A stretch of 64,000 nt of DNA from Salipiger bermudensis HTCC2601 (GTDB taxonomy: Bacteria; Pseudomonadota; Alphaproteobacteria; Rhodobacterales; Rhodobacteraceae), in assembly GCF_000153725.1 (NCBI RefSeq), contig NZ_DS022278.1, positions 154,566 to 218,565 of the forward strand, in the 5' to 3' direction. A model generated the notes under the pieces. It did not search any database. It saw nothing but the letters and a program-made list of their open reading frames with translations, and had not been told where the DNA came from. Both the position numbers and the translations under genes were made by a program. This document shows positions 16,826 through 25,241 of the stretch, piece after piece. Within the stretch, counting starts at the first letter, position 1. Every line of letters starts with the position of its first letter.

Positions 16826-17973
16826 TCTGGGGTATTTTCGTTCTTTTGACGCTGGTCGCAATCGGAATTGTCCTCTACCCGCTGCTGCTGTCCAAATCGA
16901 ACACTCTCACCAGAGGGGATGCGGTACCGGCGATCCTCGCCGATCAGATGCGGGAAATCCAACGAGACATGGACCGCGGTTTGATTTCTGAACAGGAAGC
17001 TCAAGCGGCCAGACTCGAGATCAAGAAACGGATCCTCGCGACGACCCGCAATTCGGAAGAAAAAGCCGGATCATCCCGTAATGGTGGCAGAGTCACTCTC
17101 GTTGTCGCGGCGGTCCTCGCGCCGGTTATTGCCGCGGGCTACTATCTGACGATGGGATCGCCGGAGGTTCCTTCAATGGCCTTCGCTGCCCGTGCAGAGG
17201 AGCGGGCACAGACTGATGAAGTGACGGCGCTGGCAATACAACTTCGCGAAAGGCTTGTATCCGATCCGACCGGCGGCCCTAGCGAAGGGTGGATGCTGTT
17301 GGGCCAGACCTATCAGCGCATGGGCAGAACAGTTGATGCTGTCGAAGCATTCGAAGTTGTCGCCAAACGGGAGGATGCCACCTCCGCGACATTCTCCATG
17401 CTGGCGGAGGCTGTCGCGGTTGCCAATGATGGCGTTGTTATTCCACGGGCGAAATTGGCCATTGATCGCGCTTTGGAACTTGACCCATCCAATCCTGCGG
17501 CAACCTATTTCGAGTCTCTCTACCATCTTCAAAAAGAAGAGACGCGTAAGGCCTACGATCTGCTCGTTTCCCGGCTGAACCAGGAAAAGACGTTCGTGCC
17601 CTGGATGGAAACATACGTTTTGCAAATCAACCGGATTGCAGCGGCAGCTGACCTCCCGGTCGTCAATCTACCCAGCGGGCCGACATCCCCACCCGGCCCG
17701 AGTGCGGCAGATGTTGCGACGGCGTCGGAGATGAATGACGCGGACCGCGCGGAGTTCATCCGATCGATGGTCTCGCGGCTGGCCGAGCGTCTTGAGGATG
17801 AACCGGACGATCTGGATGGTTGGATGCGGCTGGCAAACGCCTATACGGTCCTTGAGGAGCCCGATCGCGCCGTTGAGGCCTACCGCAAGGCTGAAGCGCT
17901 GTTGGAGCAGCAGCCCGCCAGTGATCCTCGGCGTGCGGCGGTCCGTGCCGCGCTTGAGCGGCTCGGCGGCTGA
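16822..17973 (+). CDS. ccmI: Cytochrome c maturation TPR protein CcmI
   Basis: 383 residues. Two N-terminal membrane helices (IWGIFVLLTLVAIGIVLYPL and VTLVVAAVLAPVIAAGYYL) flank a cytoplasmic coiled coil with ADQMREIQRDMDRGLISEQE, a CcmI/CycH hallmark. A periplasmic TPR region follows (GWMLLGQTYQRMGRTVDAVEAF; ALELDPSNPAATYFESLYHL; WMRLANAYTVLEEPDRAVEA). It chaperones apocytochromes c to CcmFH. It closes the ccmFGHI run and ends head-on 28 bases from ScsB. Confidence 0.93.
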   Translation: MIWGIFVLLTLVAIGIVLYPLLLSKSNTLTRGDAVPAILADQMREIQRDMDRGLISEQEAQAARLEIKKRILATTRNSEEKAGSSRNGGRVTLVVAAVLAPVIAAGYYLTMGSPEVPSMAFAARAEERAQTDEVTALAIQLRERLVSDPTGGPSEGWMLLGQTYQRMGRTVDAVEAFEVVAKREDATSATFSMLAEAVAVANDGVVIPRAKLAIDRALELDPSNPAATYFESLYHLQKEETRKAYDLLVSRLNQEKTFVPWMETYVLQINRIAAAADLPVVNLPSGPTSPPGPSAADVATASEMNDADRAEFIRSMVSRLAERLEDEPDDLDGWMRLANAYTVLEEPDRAVEAYRKAEALLEQQPASDPRRAAVRAALERLGG

Positions 17974-18001
17974 CTGCTGGTCGGTGTCCCGCCCGGGCAG
18001 G

Positions 18002-20131
18002 TCACTCCTGTCCGGCAACCTTTGCGGAAACATCCCGACCGCTGGCTTGCGCCAAGGCGTCCATCACGTCTTCGGTTGTTAGCAATTCGGACAGCACAAT
18101 GCCGTTCGGTGCCGATGGTCCGTAGACGGCATTGAAGGGGATGCCGTATCTGCCGAAACTCTCAAGGTAGCGGGAAATGCGCGTGTCCGGGCGTGTCCAA
18201 TCTGCCTGCATCGCCGTGACTCCAGGCGCTTCAAGCGCGCTCCGGACTGGCTCCCGGTCGATGACAAGTGTCTTGTTCGCTTTGCAAGTCAGGCACCAGT
18301 CAGCGGTCACATCGACAAAAACGACCTCTCCTGCGGACACGCGTTTCGCTATGTCCGAACGATCAAATGCGATCCAAGCCATTGCCAACTGCGGCGTCGA
18401 ACGCGCAGGTGCTGATTGCTGCAAGAGAGGACCTGCGGCAATGGCCAGGACAAGGCTGGCTATGGCAATAGACCACCTGAACTGGGACTGCACATTCGGG
18501 AGAGATAGTGTCAGAACGGCGAGACCGGACAACGCCGCGACCGCGATGACAGACACAAGCCCGGCGACACCGTCGAGCACCCAGAACAGCCACACGGCGG
18601 TTGCAAGCAACAAGACCCCCATGACGCTTTTGATGATCAGCATCCATCGACCAGGCTTAGGCATGAATGCGACCAGACGCGGGAACGCGGCGATGACGAG
18701 ATAGGGCAGGGCGAGGCCGAACCCGAGGCTCGAAAAGACTATGAGGATGTCCAAGCCACGCCCGGCCAAAGCAAAGGCCACAGCGGTGCCGAGGAACGGT
18801 GCCGAACAAGGCGTCGCCATGACGGCACCGAACATGCCAGTGAAAAAGTCGGCGGAATACCCGTTGCGTCCACCGGCCCCTGCAAGCCGCGTTTGAATGC
18901 CGTGTGGAAGGGCGAACTCGAACGCTCCGAACAGATTTGCCGAAAAGACGAGCAGAACAGCGATCATCACCGCAAGAAACAGCGGGCTTTGAAACTGCAG
19001 ACCCCACCCGACGCTGAGGCCTGCCGTCTGGAGCGCCCAGAGGACGAGCGCCAGACCCCACATGAACGTCATGATGCCGGCGCTGGCAGCGACGAAACCG
19101 AACCGGACACGGGTTGTGTCGTGATCGGTGTGTTTGAGCACAGACGACACCTTGATGGACAGCACCGGCAGCACGCAGGGCATCACATTCAGGATCAATC
19201 CGCCCAGCAGCGCGATCGCGGCAATCCAGATCAGTTCCATCATGTCCGGTGTCGTGGCGGCCAGCTCAAAGGGTGGTGCTATTCCTTGCGCCACGCGATC
19301 CGCGATGATCGTGAAGGCCCGGTTCTCGCCGTCGGTGACGGTAATCGACGGAGCCACTGTCACATCCGTATTCGACGAGAGGATCGGCAAGCGCGCCCAA
19401 AGCAAACGATCCTCTTCTCCCAAACGGATATCGGGTTTGCCAAGCGCAACACCCATACCCAGTTCGGGAAACACATCCGGCGACTGGAGTGGTTCATCGA
19501 CGCGAAGGCTGACGATCAACTCCGTGAGGTCTTCGTCGATGAAGGCATTTGCCTCGCTGACGCCGCTCGTCTTGGCCCCTTCGGGGACGCGCTCGGAAAA
19601 CGTACCGATCAGCCCAGCCGAAGTGCTGTCGATGACGTTGCCCCGTCCGAGGCGAAGTGACAGGTCAAACTCTTCCGGGACACAGACATTGGAGCACACC
19701 AGCAGTTTGACCTGCGCGGAAAGAGTCACAGGTGCGCCGGGATCTTCGAGCGTTATGCGCAGCGGAAAGACGACTTCACCCGCATAACCAAAATTTTCGA
19801 TGCCGAAGGCGGTGAAGCGCGTCGGGGCGGGCCACATGAATTCGACATCTGCGACGTTTTCGGAACCGCTCCATTCGACCGAAGGCGGTATTCCCACCTC
19901 GCCCGCCGACCGCCAATAGGTCTTCCAGTTTTCGTTCAGTTGAAGGTGAAGCCCGGCTGACAGAGTCTGTGTGTTCTCGGGAACGCCGTCCTGTACACTA
20001 ATGAGATGCGCGGTGAGTGGCGCGCTCTGGTATTCAGCAGAGGTTGCTGCCGCGACACTTCCAGAGACAACGGCCAGGAGCACGAAGGGAATAAGCAAAA
20101 CCCGTCGCAGGATCAAAAGGCAATCGATCAA
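18002..20131 (-). CDS. scsB: ScsB/DsbD-type membrane thiol-reductant carrier
   Basis: 709 residues. The leader LILRRVLLIPFVLLAVVSGS is followed by a long periplasmic domain with the redox pair CSNVCVP near residue 170. A membrane core of about eight helices has NVMPCVLPVLSIK and TPCSAPFLG carrying its cysteines, and a C-terminal thioredoxin domain has ADWCLTC at Cys613 and Cys616. This order is that of DsbD/ScsB: electrons pass from thioredoxin through the membrane to periplasmic partners. The long N-terminal domain favours ScsB, which is tied to copper tolerance. The start is a TTG at 20131 after a GGAAG-like site. It is last in a leftward run that begins at the CueR-type promoter near 20776. 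Confidence 0.92.
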   Translation of the reverse strand: MIDCLLILRRVLLIPFVLLAVVSGSVAAATSAEYQSAPLTAHLISVQDGVPENTQTLSAGLHLQLNENWKTYWRSAGEVGIPPSVEWSGSENVADVEFMWPAPTRFTAFGIENFGYAGEVVFPLRITLEDPGAPVTLSAQVKLLVCSNVCVPEEFDLSLRLGRGNVIDSTSAGLIGTFSERVPEGAKTSGVSEANAFIDEDLTELIVSLRVDEPLQSPDVFPELGMGVALGKPDIRLGEEDRLLWARLPILSSNTDVTVAPSITVTDGENRAFTIIADRVAQGIAPPFELAATTPDMMELIWIAAIALLGGLILNVMPCVLPVLSIKVSSVLKHTDHDTTRVRFGFVAASAGIMTFMWGLALVLWALQTAGLSVGWGLQFQSPLFLAVMIAVLLVFSANLFGAFEFALPHGIQTRLAGAGGRNGYSADFFTGMFGAVMATPCSAPFLGTAVAFALAGRGLDILIVFSSLGFGLALPYLVIAAFPRLVAFMPKPGRWMLIIKSVMGVLLLATAVWLFWVLDGVAGLVSVIAVAALSGLAVLTLSLPNVQSQFRWSIAIASLVLAIAAGPLLQQSAPARSTPQLAMAWIAFDRSDIAKRVSAGEVVFVDVTADWCLTCKANKTLVIDREPVRSALEAPGVTAMQADWTRPDTRISRYLESFGRYGIPFNAVYGPSAPNGIVLSELLTTEDVMDALAQASGRDVSAKVAGQE

Positions 20132-20188
20132 GATACCTGCTTCCTTCCCATATTTTCCGCAGATTTCGCCAGGACGGCGGAAATTGCG

Positions 20189-20413
20189 TCAAAGTCCACC
20201 TGTGGCAAAACCCTGACGACCGTCCGCACAGACAATTCGCGCAACGCCAGTCGCAGAAGATGAAAGGGTTCGACACCCATCCGGCAGAAGGTCTGACGCT
20301 TGCTTCGTGGACACGATAGCCTTCAGATCTAGGCAGTCTGCAAGGCTTCCCGCGCAACCTCCAAGTAATGTAACCATCAACAGCAATACGAATACCTTTG
20401 CTTTCCCTCGCAC
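20189..20413 (-). CDS. Small predicted lipoprotein
   Basis: 74 residues starting with GTG. The leader KAKVFVLLLMVTLLGGC has a clear lipobox (LGGC, Cys20). The mature part is about 55 residues with three further Cys (ADCLDLKA, LPDGCRTL, ARIVCADG), so it may be disulfide-bonded. No family recognised. It starts one base after the stop of the upstream gene and precedes scsB, so all three are probably one transcript. Its maturation would need the Lgt, LspA and Lnt enzymes encoded in this same window. Confidence 0.65.
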   Translation of the reverse strand: MRGKAKVFVLLLMVTLLGGCAGSLADCLDLKAIVSTKQASDLLPDGCRTLSSSATGVARIVCADGRQGFATGGL

Positions 20414-20414
20414 A

Positions 20415-20717
20415 TCACTGCCTGTTGCGGGCGACGCTAGGAATCACGGAACTTATGGGCTCGGGCGCTTCCTCGATAGTATCGTTTGCCTTGTCGGAAT
20501 GGCACGATTTCCCCATGAATCTATGCATCACAAGATGCGCTCCAACGCACAACAGGAGCGGGGCGAAAGCCGATGCATTGCCCCACATACCCGCAAGCGT
20601 TCCGCCAGCGAGAAAAAAACCGATCACGGGCAACAGCATCACAATGCAACACGCCATCATTCCGTAATGCATGAGCTTGTCTGTAATCGGCTTATTCTTG
20701 GGATTTTCGTCGTCCAT
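20415..20717 (-). CDS. Small two-TM protein (DUF2933-like)
   Basis: 100 residues. Two hydrophobic segments (MMACCIVMLLPVIGFFLAGG and AFAPLLLCVGAHLVMHRFM) are separated by a short loop, and the tail carries MGKSCHSD. Small DUF2933-type proteins of this make-up recur in copper-resistance clusters, with Cys/His/Met near the membrane. The role is unknown. It directly follows a CueR-type promoter and leads the lipoprotein-scsB run. Confidence 0.65.
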   Translation of the reverse strand: MDDENPKNKPITDKLMHYGMMACCIVMLLPVIGFFLAGGTLAGMWGNASAFAPLLLCVGAHLVMHRFMGKSCHSDKANDTIEEAPEPISSVIPSVARNRQ

Positions 20718-20745
20718 GACACCCTCTTTGTCTCGTTCCTGGCGT

Positions 20746-20776
20746 CATTTGCGACCCTCCAGCAGGGTAAGGTCAA
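20746..20776 (-). promoter_or_regulatory. CueR-type MerR-family promoter
   Basis: On the minus strand, TTGACC (20776-20771), a 19-base spacer TTACCCTGCTGGAGGGTCG with an ACCTTACC..GGAGGGT dyad, then CAAATG as the -10. It has the same design as the copA promoter and sits about 30 bases before the DUF2933-like ATG. Confidence 0.8.
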
Positions 20777-20872
20777 GGATACAAATGGATACACTTCTCG
20801 CGGCCTTGTCAGGTTGCCTGATGCCGGGTCTCCCGTAAAAGACATGTACAAACCGTAGGCTAGGAGTGTGTC

Positions 20873-21433
20873 ATGACGACATCGCGAAACAACAAGATCA
20901 ATCGATGAAGCCTGTTGGGGTATGCGGCTGTCGCTTTGGTTGCACCAAGCGTGGTTCGAGCCGAAACCATTCGCCGCAACATTTCTTCTTTCCGAGTTCA
21001 TGACTGGCAAGACCATTTCGACACGCTCGGCAAAGGGATCATCATCTCAGACACCGTGACGATGGCGCTACAGCACTGGACAGCGGACGGCGAGATGCGG
21101 ATTTACCCGACATCCGTTCCGCTGACCGACGAACTCACCAAACGCGGTTACACTGAAGTGGTGGAAAAACGCAAAAACCCCAGTTGGGCGCCGACGCCCT
21201 CCATGCGGGAACGCAATCCGGAATGGCCGGCACGTATCGAGGGGGGTGATCCGGACAACCCCTTGGGTACTCGCGCACTGTACCTGTCGTGGCAGTACTA
21301 CCGTATTCACGGGACACAGGACACGCGCAAGATCGGCCGCCGGTCGTCAAACGGCTGCATCGGTTTGTTCAACGAACAGATCGAGGAAGTCTACGAGCGA
21401 GCGCCTGTCGGCACTCAAGTCAAACTCATCTGA
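20873..21433 (+). pseudogene. L,D-transpeptidase (YkuD) with a nonsense codon in its leader (LDT1)
   Basis: The natural start is the ATG at 20873, seven bases after AGGAG. The frame reads MTTSRNNKINR, then TGA at 20906-20908, then SLLGYAAVALVAPSVVRA. Changing that TGA to CGA restores the twin-arginine motif NRRSLLG. The catalytic domain downstream is intact: DPDNPLGTRALYLSWQYYRIHG and SSNGCIGL with the nucleophile Cys near codon 162. Restart at TTG 20915 would give a protein with no charged leader. The enzyme family makes 3-3 peptidoglycan cross-links or attaches lipoproteins. It heads the cytochrome-multicopper oxidase run. Confidence 0.85.
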
Positions 21434-21461
21434 CCCAACGGGCAAGGCGGAAGATACAGGC

Positions 21462-21920
21462 ATGGACAAATTAACTGCGCTGATTGGTGCCGTTTTTGTT
21501 ATCGGCGGGGGTTTTGCCGTTTGGCAGTTCGTTGGAGCCGAAGATTTAGCGGTTGGCCACTCCATGACGCCACCTGACACAAGCGAGATTGCCGAAGGCG
21601 ATCCGATCGTCCAGGTCCAGCTGCCTGACGCACTCTCGCAGCAGGCGGCGCTTGGGAAGAACATATTCGAGGCAAAATGTTCCGAGTGTCACGGCGAAAA
21701 TGCCGCCGGTCGCAACGGTGTTGCGCCGCCTCTCGTGCACAAGATCTACGAACCGAGCCACCATTCGGACATGGCTTTTGTTCTGGCAGCTCAAAACGGC
21801 GTCCGTGCACATCACTGGAATTTCGGTAATATGCCTAAGATCGAGGGATTGACCCAAGGAGACGTCAAGATGGTGGCCGCCTATGTCCGCGAATTGCAGC
21901 GGGCCAACGGGATCAACTGA
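21462..21920 (+). CDS. Class I cytochrome c, membrane-anchored
   Basis: 152 residues. An uncleaved-looking N-terminal helix (LTALIGAVFVIGGGFAVWQF) is followed by one heme site, AKCSECHGENAAGRNGVAPP, and a distal methionine candidate in FGNMPKIEGLTQGDV. This spacing fits a mono-heme class I cytochrome. It lies 28 bases after the LDT and its stop overlaps the next start, so it belongs to the oxidase/cytochrome operon. It is a likely electron carrier linked to the multicopper oxidase at 23847. Confidence 0.88.
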   Translation: MDKLTALIGAVFVIGGGFAVWQFVGAEDLAVGHSMTPPDTSEIAEGDPIVQVQLPDALSQQAALGKNIFEAKCSECHGENAAGRNGVAPPLVHKIYEPSHHSDMAFVLAAQNGVRAHHWNFGNMPKIEGLTQGDVKMVAAYVRELQRANGIN

Positions 21921-22246
21921 TGCGTTGGTCGAAGACGAACCGATGGATTCTGTCGGCCGTTTTCGGCCTTTTCCTTGTAGTACTCGGGGTGCCAGAGGCG
22001 CCGGTATATCATGGTGAAACGTCGTTGGGGCAGGAATACCATGGTCACGAAGACGCAGGGCCATCGACCGAGGCCTCTGGCCACTGCCATCCAGGCCTCG
22101 ATTGTTCTGTCCCGGCAGCGTTATTGCTTCAGCCGAACATGGCGTACGAGCCTTCTTTTCTGAAAGCCGTCATGCAAGACGGCGCGATCCAACGAACCGA
22201 ATTGCGCCCGATCAGCGATCCTCCACCGCCCCGACGGTGGGTCTGA
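21920..22246 (+). CDS. Small secreted His-rich protein of unknown function
   Basis: 108 residues. The N-terminal hydrophobic stretch WILSAVFGLFLVVLGVPEA looks like a signal or anchor. The following part is rich in His (YHGETSLGQEYHGHEDAG, GHCHPGLDCSVPAALLL), a plausible metal-binding segment with two cysteines. Family not recognised. Its ATG overlaps the stop of the cytochrome gene (TGATG), which supports a real, co-translated gene. Confidence 0.6.
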   Translation: MRWSKTNRWILSAVFGLFLVVLGVPEAPVYHGETSLGQEYHGHEDAGPSTEASGHCHPGLDCSVPAALLLQPNMAYEPSFLKAVMQDGAIQRTELRPISDPPPPRRWV

Positions 22247-22289
22247 TTTCACATCGCTCGAAAAGCAGACCCAAAGAAGGATCGAAGAC

Positions 22290-22883
22290 ATGAAAAAGAC
22301 GACTATCGTAGCGGCAGTGTTGATTGCAGGTACTGCGGTCACGGCATTCGCGCATAGCGGTGCCACCGGCATCGTGAAAGAGCGCATGGATGCCATGCTT
22401 GCAATGGGGAAGGCGGTCAAGACCGTGGCCCCGATGATGCGGGGCGAAACGGCCTATGACGCAGAAACAGTGCGCGATGCCGCGCGCCTGTTCCAGCAGC
22501 ACGCCGGTGAGAGCATGACAAAGCTGTTCCCAGAGGGCACAGGGGGCATGCCCTCGGAAGCCAAGGACGAGGTGTGGACCGACTGGGAGCGCTTCGCGGC
22601 ATTGGCAAGTCAGCTGGAAGAATACTCTGAGGGCCTGGAACGCGCAGCCGACAATGGATTGGGCGGCATGAGCGGCAATACCTCCATGGATGGCGCCTCG
22701 ATGATGGGCGGCGGGTCAATGATGGGAGGCGATACAACCATGATGGGCGGGAGCACGATGATGGGCCGAGGCGACATGATGGATGCGGCCGCCATTGCCG
22801 AAATGCCCGCCGACGCAGCATTCGCGATGACGACCCAGGTCTGTTCCGCATGCCATGAACGCTTCCGGGCGGAAGAAGACTGA
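22290..22883 (+). CDS. Cytochrome c' (class II) with a Met-rich insertion
   Basis: 197 residues. The signal peptide (TIVAAVLIAGTAVTAFA) is followed by the four-helix class II fold (VKERMDAMLAMGKAVKTVAP near the start) and the C-terminal heme site QVCSACHERFR. Between helices, at about residues 130-165, is an insertion with repeated MMGG units (SMMGGGSMMGG, TTMMGGSTMMG), which ordinary cytochromes c' lack. Met-rich loops of this kind bind Cu(I) in copper proteins. The protein is about 50 residues longer than the usual family length, and the insertion explains most of that. Confidence 0.88.
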   Translation: MKKTTIVAAVLIAGTAVTAFAHSGATGIVKERMDAMLAMGKAVKTVAPMMRGETAYDAETVRDAARLFQQHAGESMTKLFPEGTGGMPSEAKDEVWTDWERFAALASQLEEYSEGLERAADNGLGGMSGNTSMDGASMMGGGSMMGGDTTMMGGSTMMGRGDMMDAAAIAEMPADAAFAMTTQVCSACHERFRAEED

Positions 22884-22885
22884 CC

Positions 22886-23803
22886 ATGCGCCGGTTCTTG
22901 ACACTCGTCAGCGGGGCCGCCGTGCTCGGCGCGGCCAGCCTCGGCGTCGTGATTGCATGGCCTGTCGGCAGTGCAGTGACTCCGATTGCAATAGAGGGCA
23001 ATGTCGACCGGGGCGCATATCTGGCGCGCGCCAGTGGGTGCATTGCCTGTCATACCAATTTTGAAGCGGGCGGCGCACCACTTGCCGGAGGGGCGCCGCT
23101 CGAAACCCCGTTCGGAACGTTCTACCCGCCCAACCTGACGACAGACCCGGAACATGGCATGGGCGAATGGACGGCAGAACAGTTCGCAAAAGCCGTGCGG
23201 CAAGGCATCGGCCCCGATGGAACGCCGTACTATCCGTCTTTCCCGTACACCTTCTATGCGGATTTTTCTGATCAGGATATCGCTGACCTCTGGGCGGCGT
23301 TTCAAACCGTGCCGCCCGTGGACGAGCCTGCACCAGAAAATGATGTCAGCTTCCCATTCGACCAACGATGGGGGCTGAAGCTCTGGCGAGCGGCGTTCTT
23401 CTACGATCCGGATACCGAACCGATTGAAGGGCGAAGCGACGCATGGAATCGAGGACGGGAATTGGTGCGCGGTGCGGCACATTGCGGAGCCTGCCATACG
23501 CCGCGCAATCTTGCGGGAGGCCGCGATATCGGTGCTTCCTTTGCAGGCAACGCCCAGCTTCCCGGTGGCAGCAAGGCCCCCGCGATACGGCCAAAAGACC
23601 TGGTCAAAAATGACTGGACGGTTTCAAACCTCGCTTATGCGCTCCAGACCGGCATCACCCCTTCGGGCGATGCTTTCGGCGGCAGCATGGCGGAAGTGGT
23701 TCGCGAGGGAACTCGGTTTCTGACACCTGCCGATCGCGAAGCGATGGCGCTTTTCCTGCTGAACAAGGACACGGTCGAGGCGGAGAACCCCGCGTCGAAC
23801 TAA
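22886..23803 (+). CDS. Di-heme cytochrome c
   Basis: 305 residues with an N-terminal signal or anchor (LTLVSGAAVLGAASLGVVIA). There are two heme sites, SGCIACHTNFEAGGAPLAGG near residue 52 and HCGACHTPRNLAGG near residue 200. The PNLTTDPEHGMGEWTAEQF and SFPYTFYADFSDQDIADLWA segments match the di-heme cytochromes that accompany dehydrogenases and copper oxidases. It sits two bases after the cytochrome c' stop. A strong hairpin follows its stop codon. Confidence 0.9.
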   Translation: MRRFLTLVSGAAVLGAASLGVVIAWPVGSAVTPIAIEGNVDRGAYLARASGCIACHTNFEAGGAPLAGGAPLETPFGTFYPPNLTTDPEHGMGEWTAEQFAKAVRQGIGPDGTPYYPSFPYTFYADFSDQDIADLWAAFQTVPPVDEPAPENDVSFPFDQRWGLKLWRAAFFYDPDTEPIEGRSDAWNRGRELVRGAAHCGACHTPRNLAGGRDIGASFAGNAQLPGGSKAPAIRPKDLVKNDWTVSNLAYALQTGITPSGDAFGGSMAEVVREGTRFLTPADREAMALFLLNKDTVEAENPASN

Positions 23804-23809
23804 CACCAC

Positions 23810-23830
23810 GCGGGGGCAACACGCCCCCGC
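23810..23830 (+). terminator. GC-rich hairpin between the cytochrome and oxidase genes
   Basis: GCGGGGGC (23810-23817) pairs with GCCCCCGC (23823-23830) over a five-base loop, followed by TTT. It lies between the cytochrome stop and the oxidase start, so it may be a partial terminator or mRNA-stability element that lowers downstream expression rather than a full stop. Confidence 0.6.
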
Positions 23831-23846
23831 TTTCTCGAGGATCGAA

Positions 23847-25241
23847 ATGAGACAAACACGTCGGGATTTCTTGCGCCATGCAACACTGGCGGCCTGCGCG
23901 GCGGCCATCCCGCAGTCGGCTTTTGCCGCGACCCCGTTCGAGGACCTGATTGCCAAGGTTGCACGTCGACAGCTTCTTCCGGACACCTACCCGGAAACAG
24001 AGATCTGGGGCTATGACGGCCTCGTTCCGGCCCCGGAAATCAGGGTCACACAAGGCGATCGGGTGCGTCGCAGGTTTCGCAACGAGGTACCCGATCCCAG
24101 TTCGGTTCACTGGCACGGAATCCGGATCGACAACGCGATGGATGGCGTTTCAGGGCTGACCCAAGAGGCCGTAGCGCCGGGTGGAACCTTTGACTACGAC
24201 TTCGTCGTACCGGACGCGGGCACCTATTGGTATCACGCGCATAATCGCTCATACGAGCAAGTCGCGCGTGGTCTGCGCGGTGCCTTGATCGTCGAAGAGG
24301 TCGATGGACCGGACATCGACCGCGAGGAAGTCATCGTTCTGGAGGACTGGTTGCTCGATCCCGAAAGCGGGCAGCTGTTCGACAATTTCGAACAGCCCAT
24401 GATGATGAGCCACGGTGGACGTACCGGCAACTTTATCACGACCAACGGGCGCTATGACCTGACCTTGCCCGCGCAGCGCAACGAGCGCATTCGCTTGCGG
24501 ATCATCAACGCAGCAAGCGCTCGAATTTTCCCGCTGAGGCTCTCTGGATTCAGTGGCTGGACGGTGGCCGTGGATGGAATGCCAACCGGCCAACCCCAGT
24601 CGGTTGACGGCGAGTTGATCCTCGGCCCGGCACAGCGCGTCGACTTAATTGTGGATGTGACCGAAGACGAAGGCGGCACCGCCCAATTGCTTCGCATCGG
24701 CGATGATGATCAACTGACCCCGTTGGTGAGTTTTCTGGTCAACGGCACAGCCAGTTCAGTACCAAGAGGCAAGCCACTGCCGTTGCCGCCGAACCCCGCG
24801 GCACACGCCCCGGACCTTGCCGATGCGCGTGATTTGCGACTGGTCATGTCCGGCGGGGCAATGGGGCGAATGCAGTCCGCATTGCTTGGCGGGGAACGTC
24901 TTGGATTCCGTCAGCTTGCCCAAGCGGGCAAATTCTGGGCCCTGAATGATGTCGCCGAAATGACCTACACGCCACTGGCCGATCTATCCCTGAACGAGCC
25001 GGTGCGCCTGAAGATCGAGAACCAGACCGTTTTCCCACATGCGATGCACCTGCACGGGATGCATTTCCGCGAGCTGCGCCCCGACGGCGCGTTCGGGCCG
25101 ATGCGGGACACGATCCTGTTGGCCGGCAACGAGTCCCGGGAGATCGCCTTTACGGCAGACAATCCCGGCAAGTGGCTGTTCCATTGCCACATGCTCAGCC
25201 ACGCCGCATCTGGCATGACAACCTGGATACGGGTCACATGA
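23847..25241 (+). CDS. Multicopper oxidase, Tat-exported (CueO/CopA-like)
   Basis: 464 residues. The leader RQTRRDFLRHATLAACAAA has a twin-arginine motif, as expected for a copper enzyme folded before export. All copper-site motifs are present: VHWHGIRID, YWYHAHNRSYEQ, MHLHGMHF and WLFHCHMLSHAASGM with the type 1 Cys. It probably oxidises Cu(I) in the periplasm. It is followed at once by a cytochrome c whose ATG overlaps its stop, which hints at electron exchange between them. Confidence 0.92.
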   Translation: MRQTRRDFLRHATLAACAAAIPQSAFAATPFEDLIAKVARRQLLPDTYPETEIWGYDGLVPAPEIRVTQGDRVRRRFRNEVPDPSSVHWHGIRIDNAMDGVSGLTQEAVAPGGTFDYDFVVPDAGTYWYHAHNRSYEQVARGLRGALIVEEVDGPDIDREEVIVLEDWLLDPESGQLFDNFEQPMMMSHGGRTGNFITTNGRYDLTLPAQRNERIRLRIINAASARIFPLRLSGFSGWTVAVDGMPTGQPQSVDGELILGPAQRVDLIVDVTEDEGGTAQLLRIGDDDQLTPLVSFLVNGTASSVPRGKPLPLPPNPAAHAPDLADARDLRLVMSGGAMGRMQSALLGGERLGFRQLAQAGKFWALNDVAEMTYTPLADLSLNEPVRLKIENQTVFPHAMHLHGMHFRELRPDGAFGPMRDTILLAGNESREIAFTADNPGKWLFHCHMLSHAASGMTTWIRVT

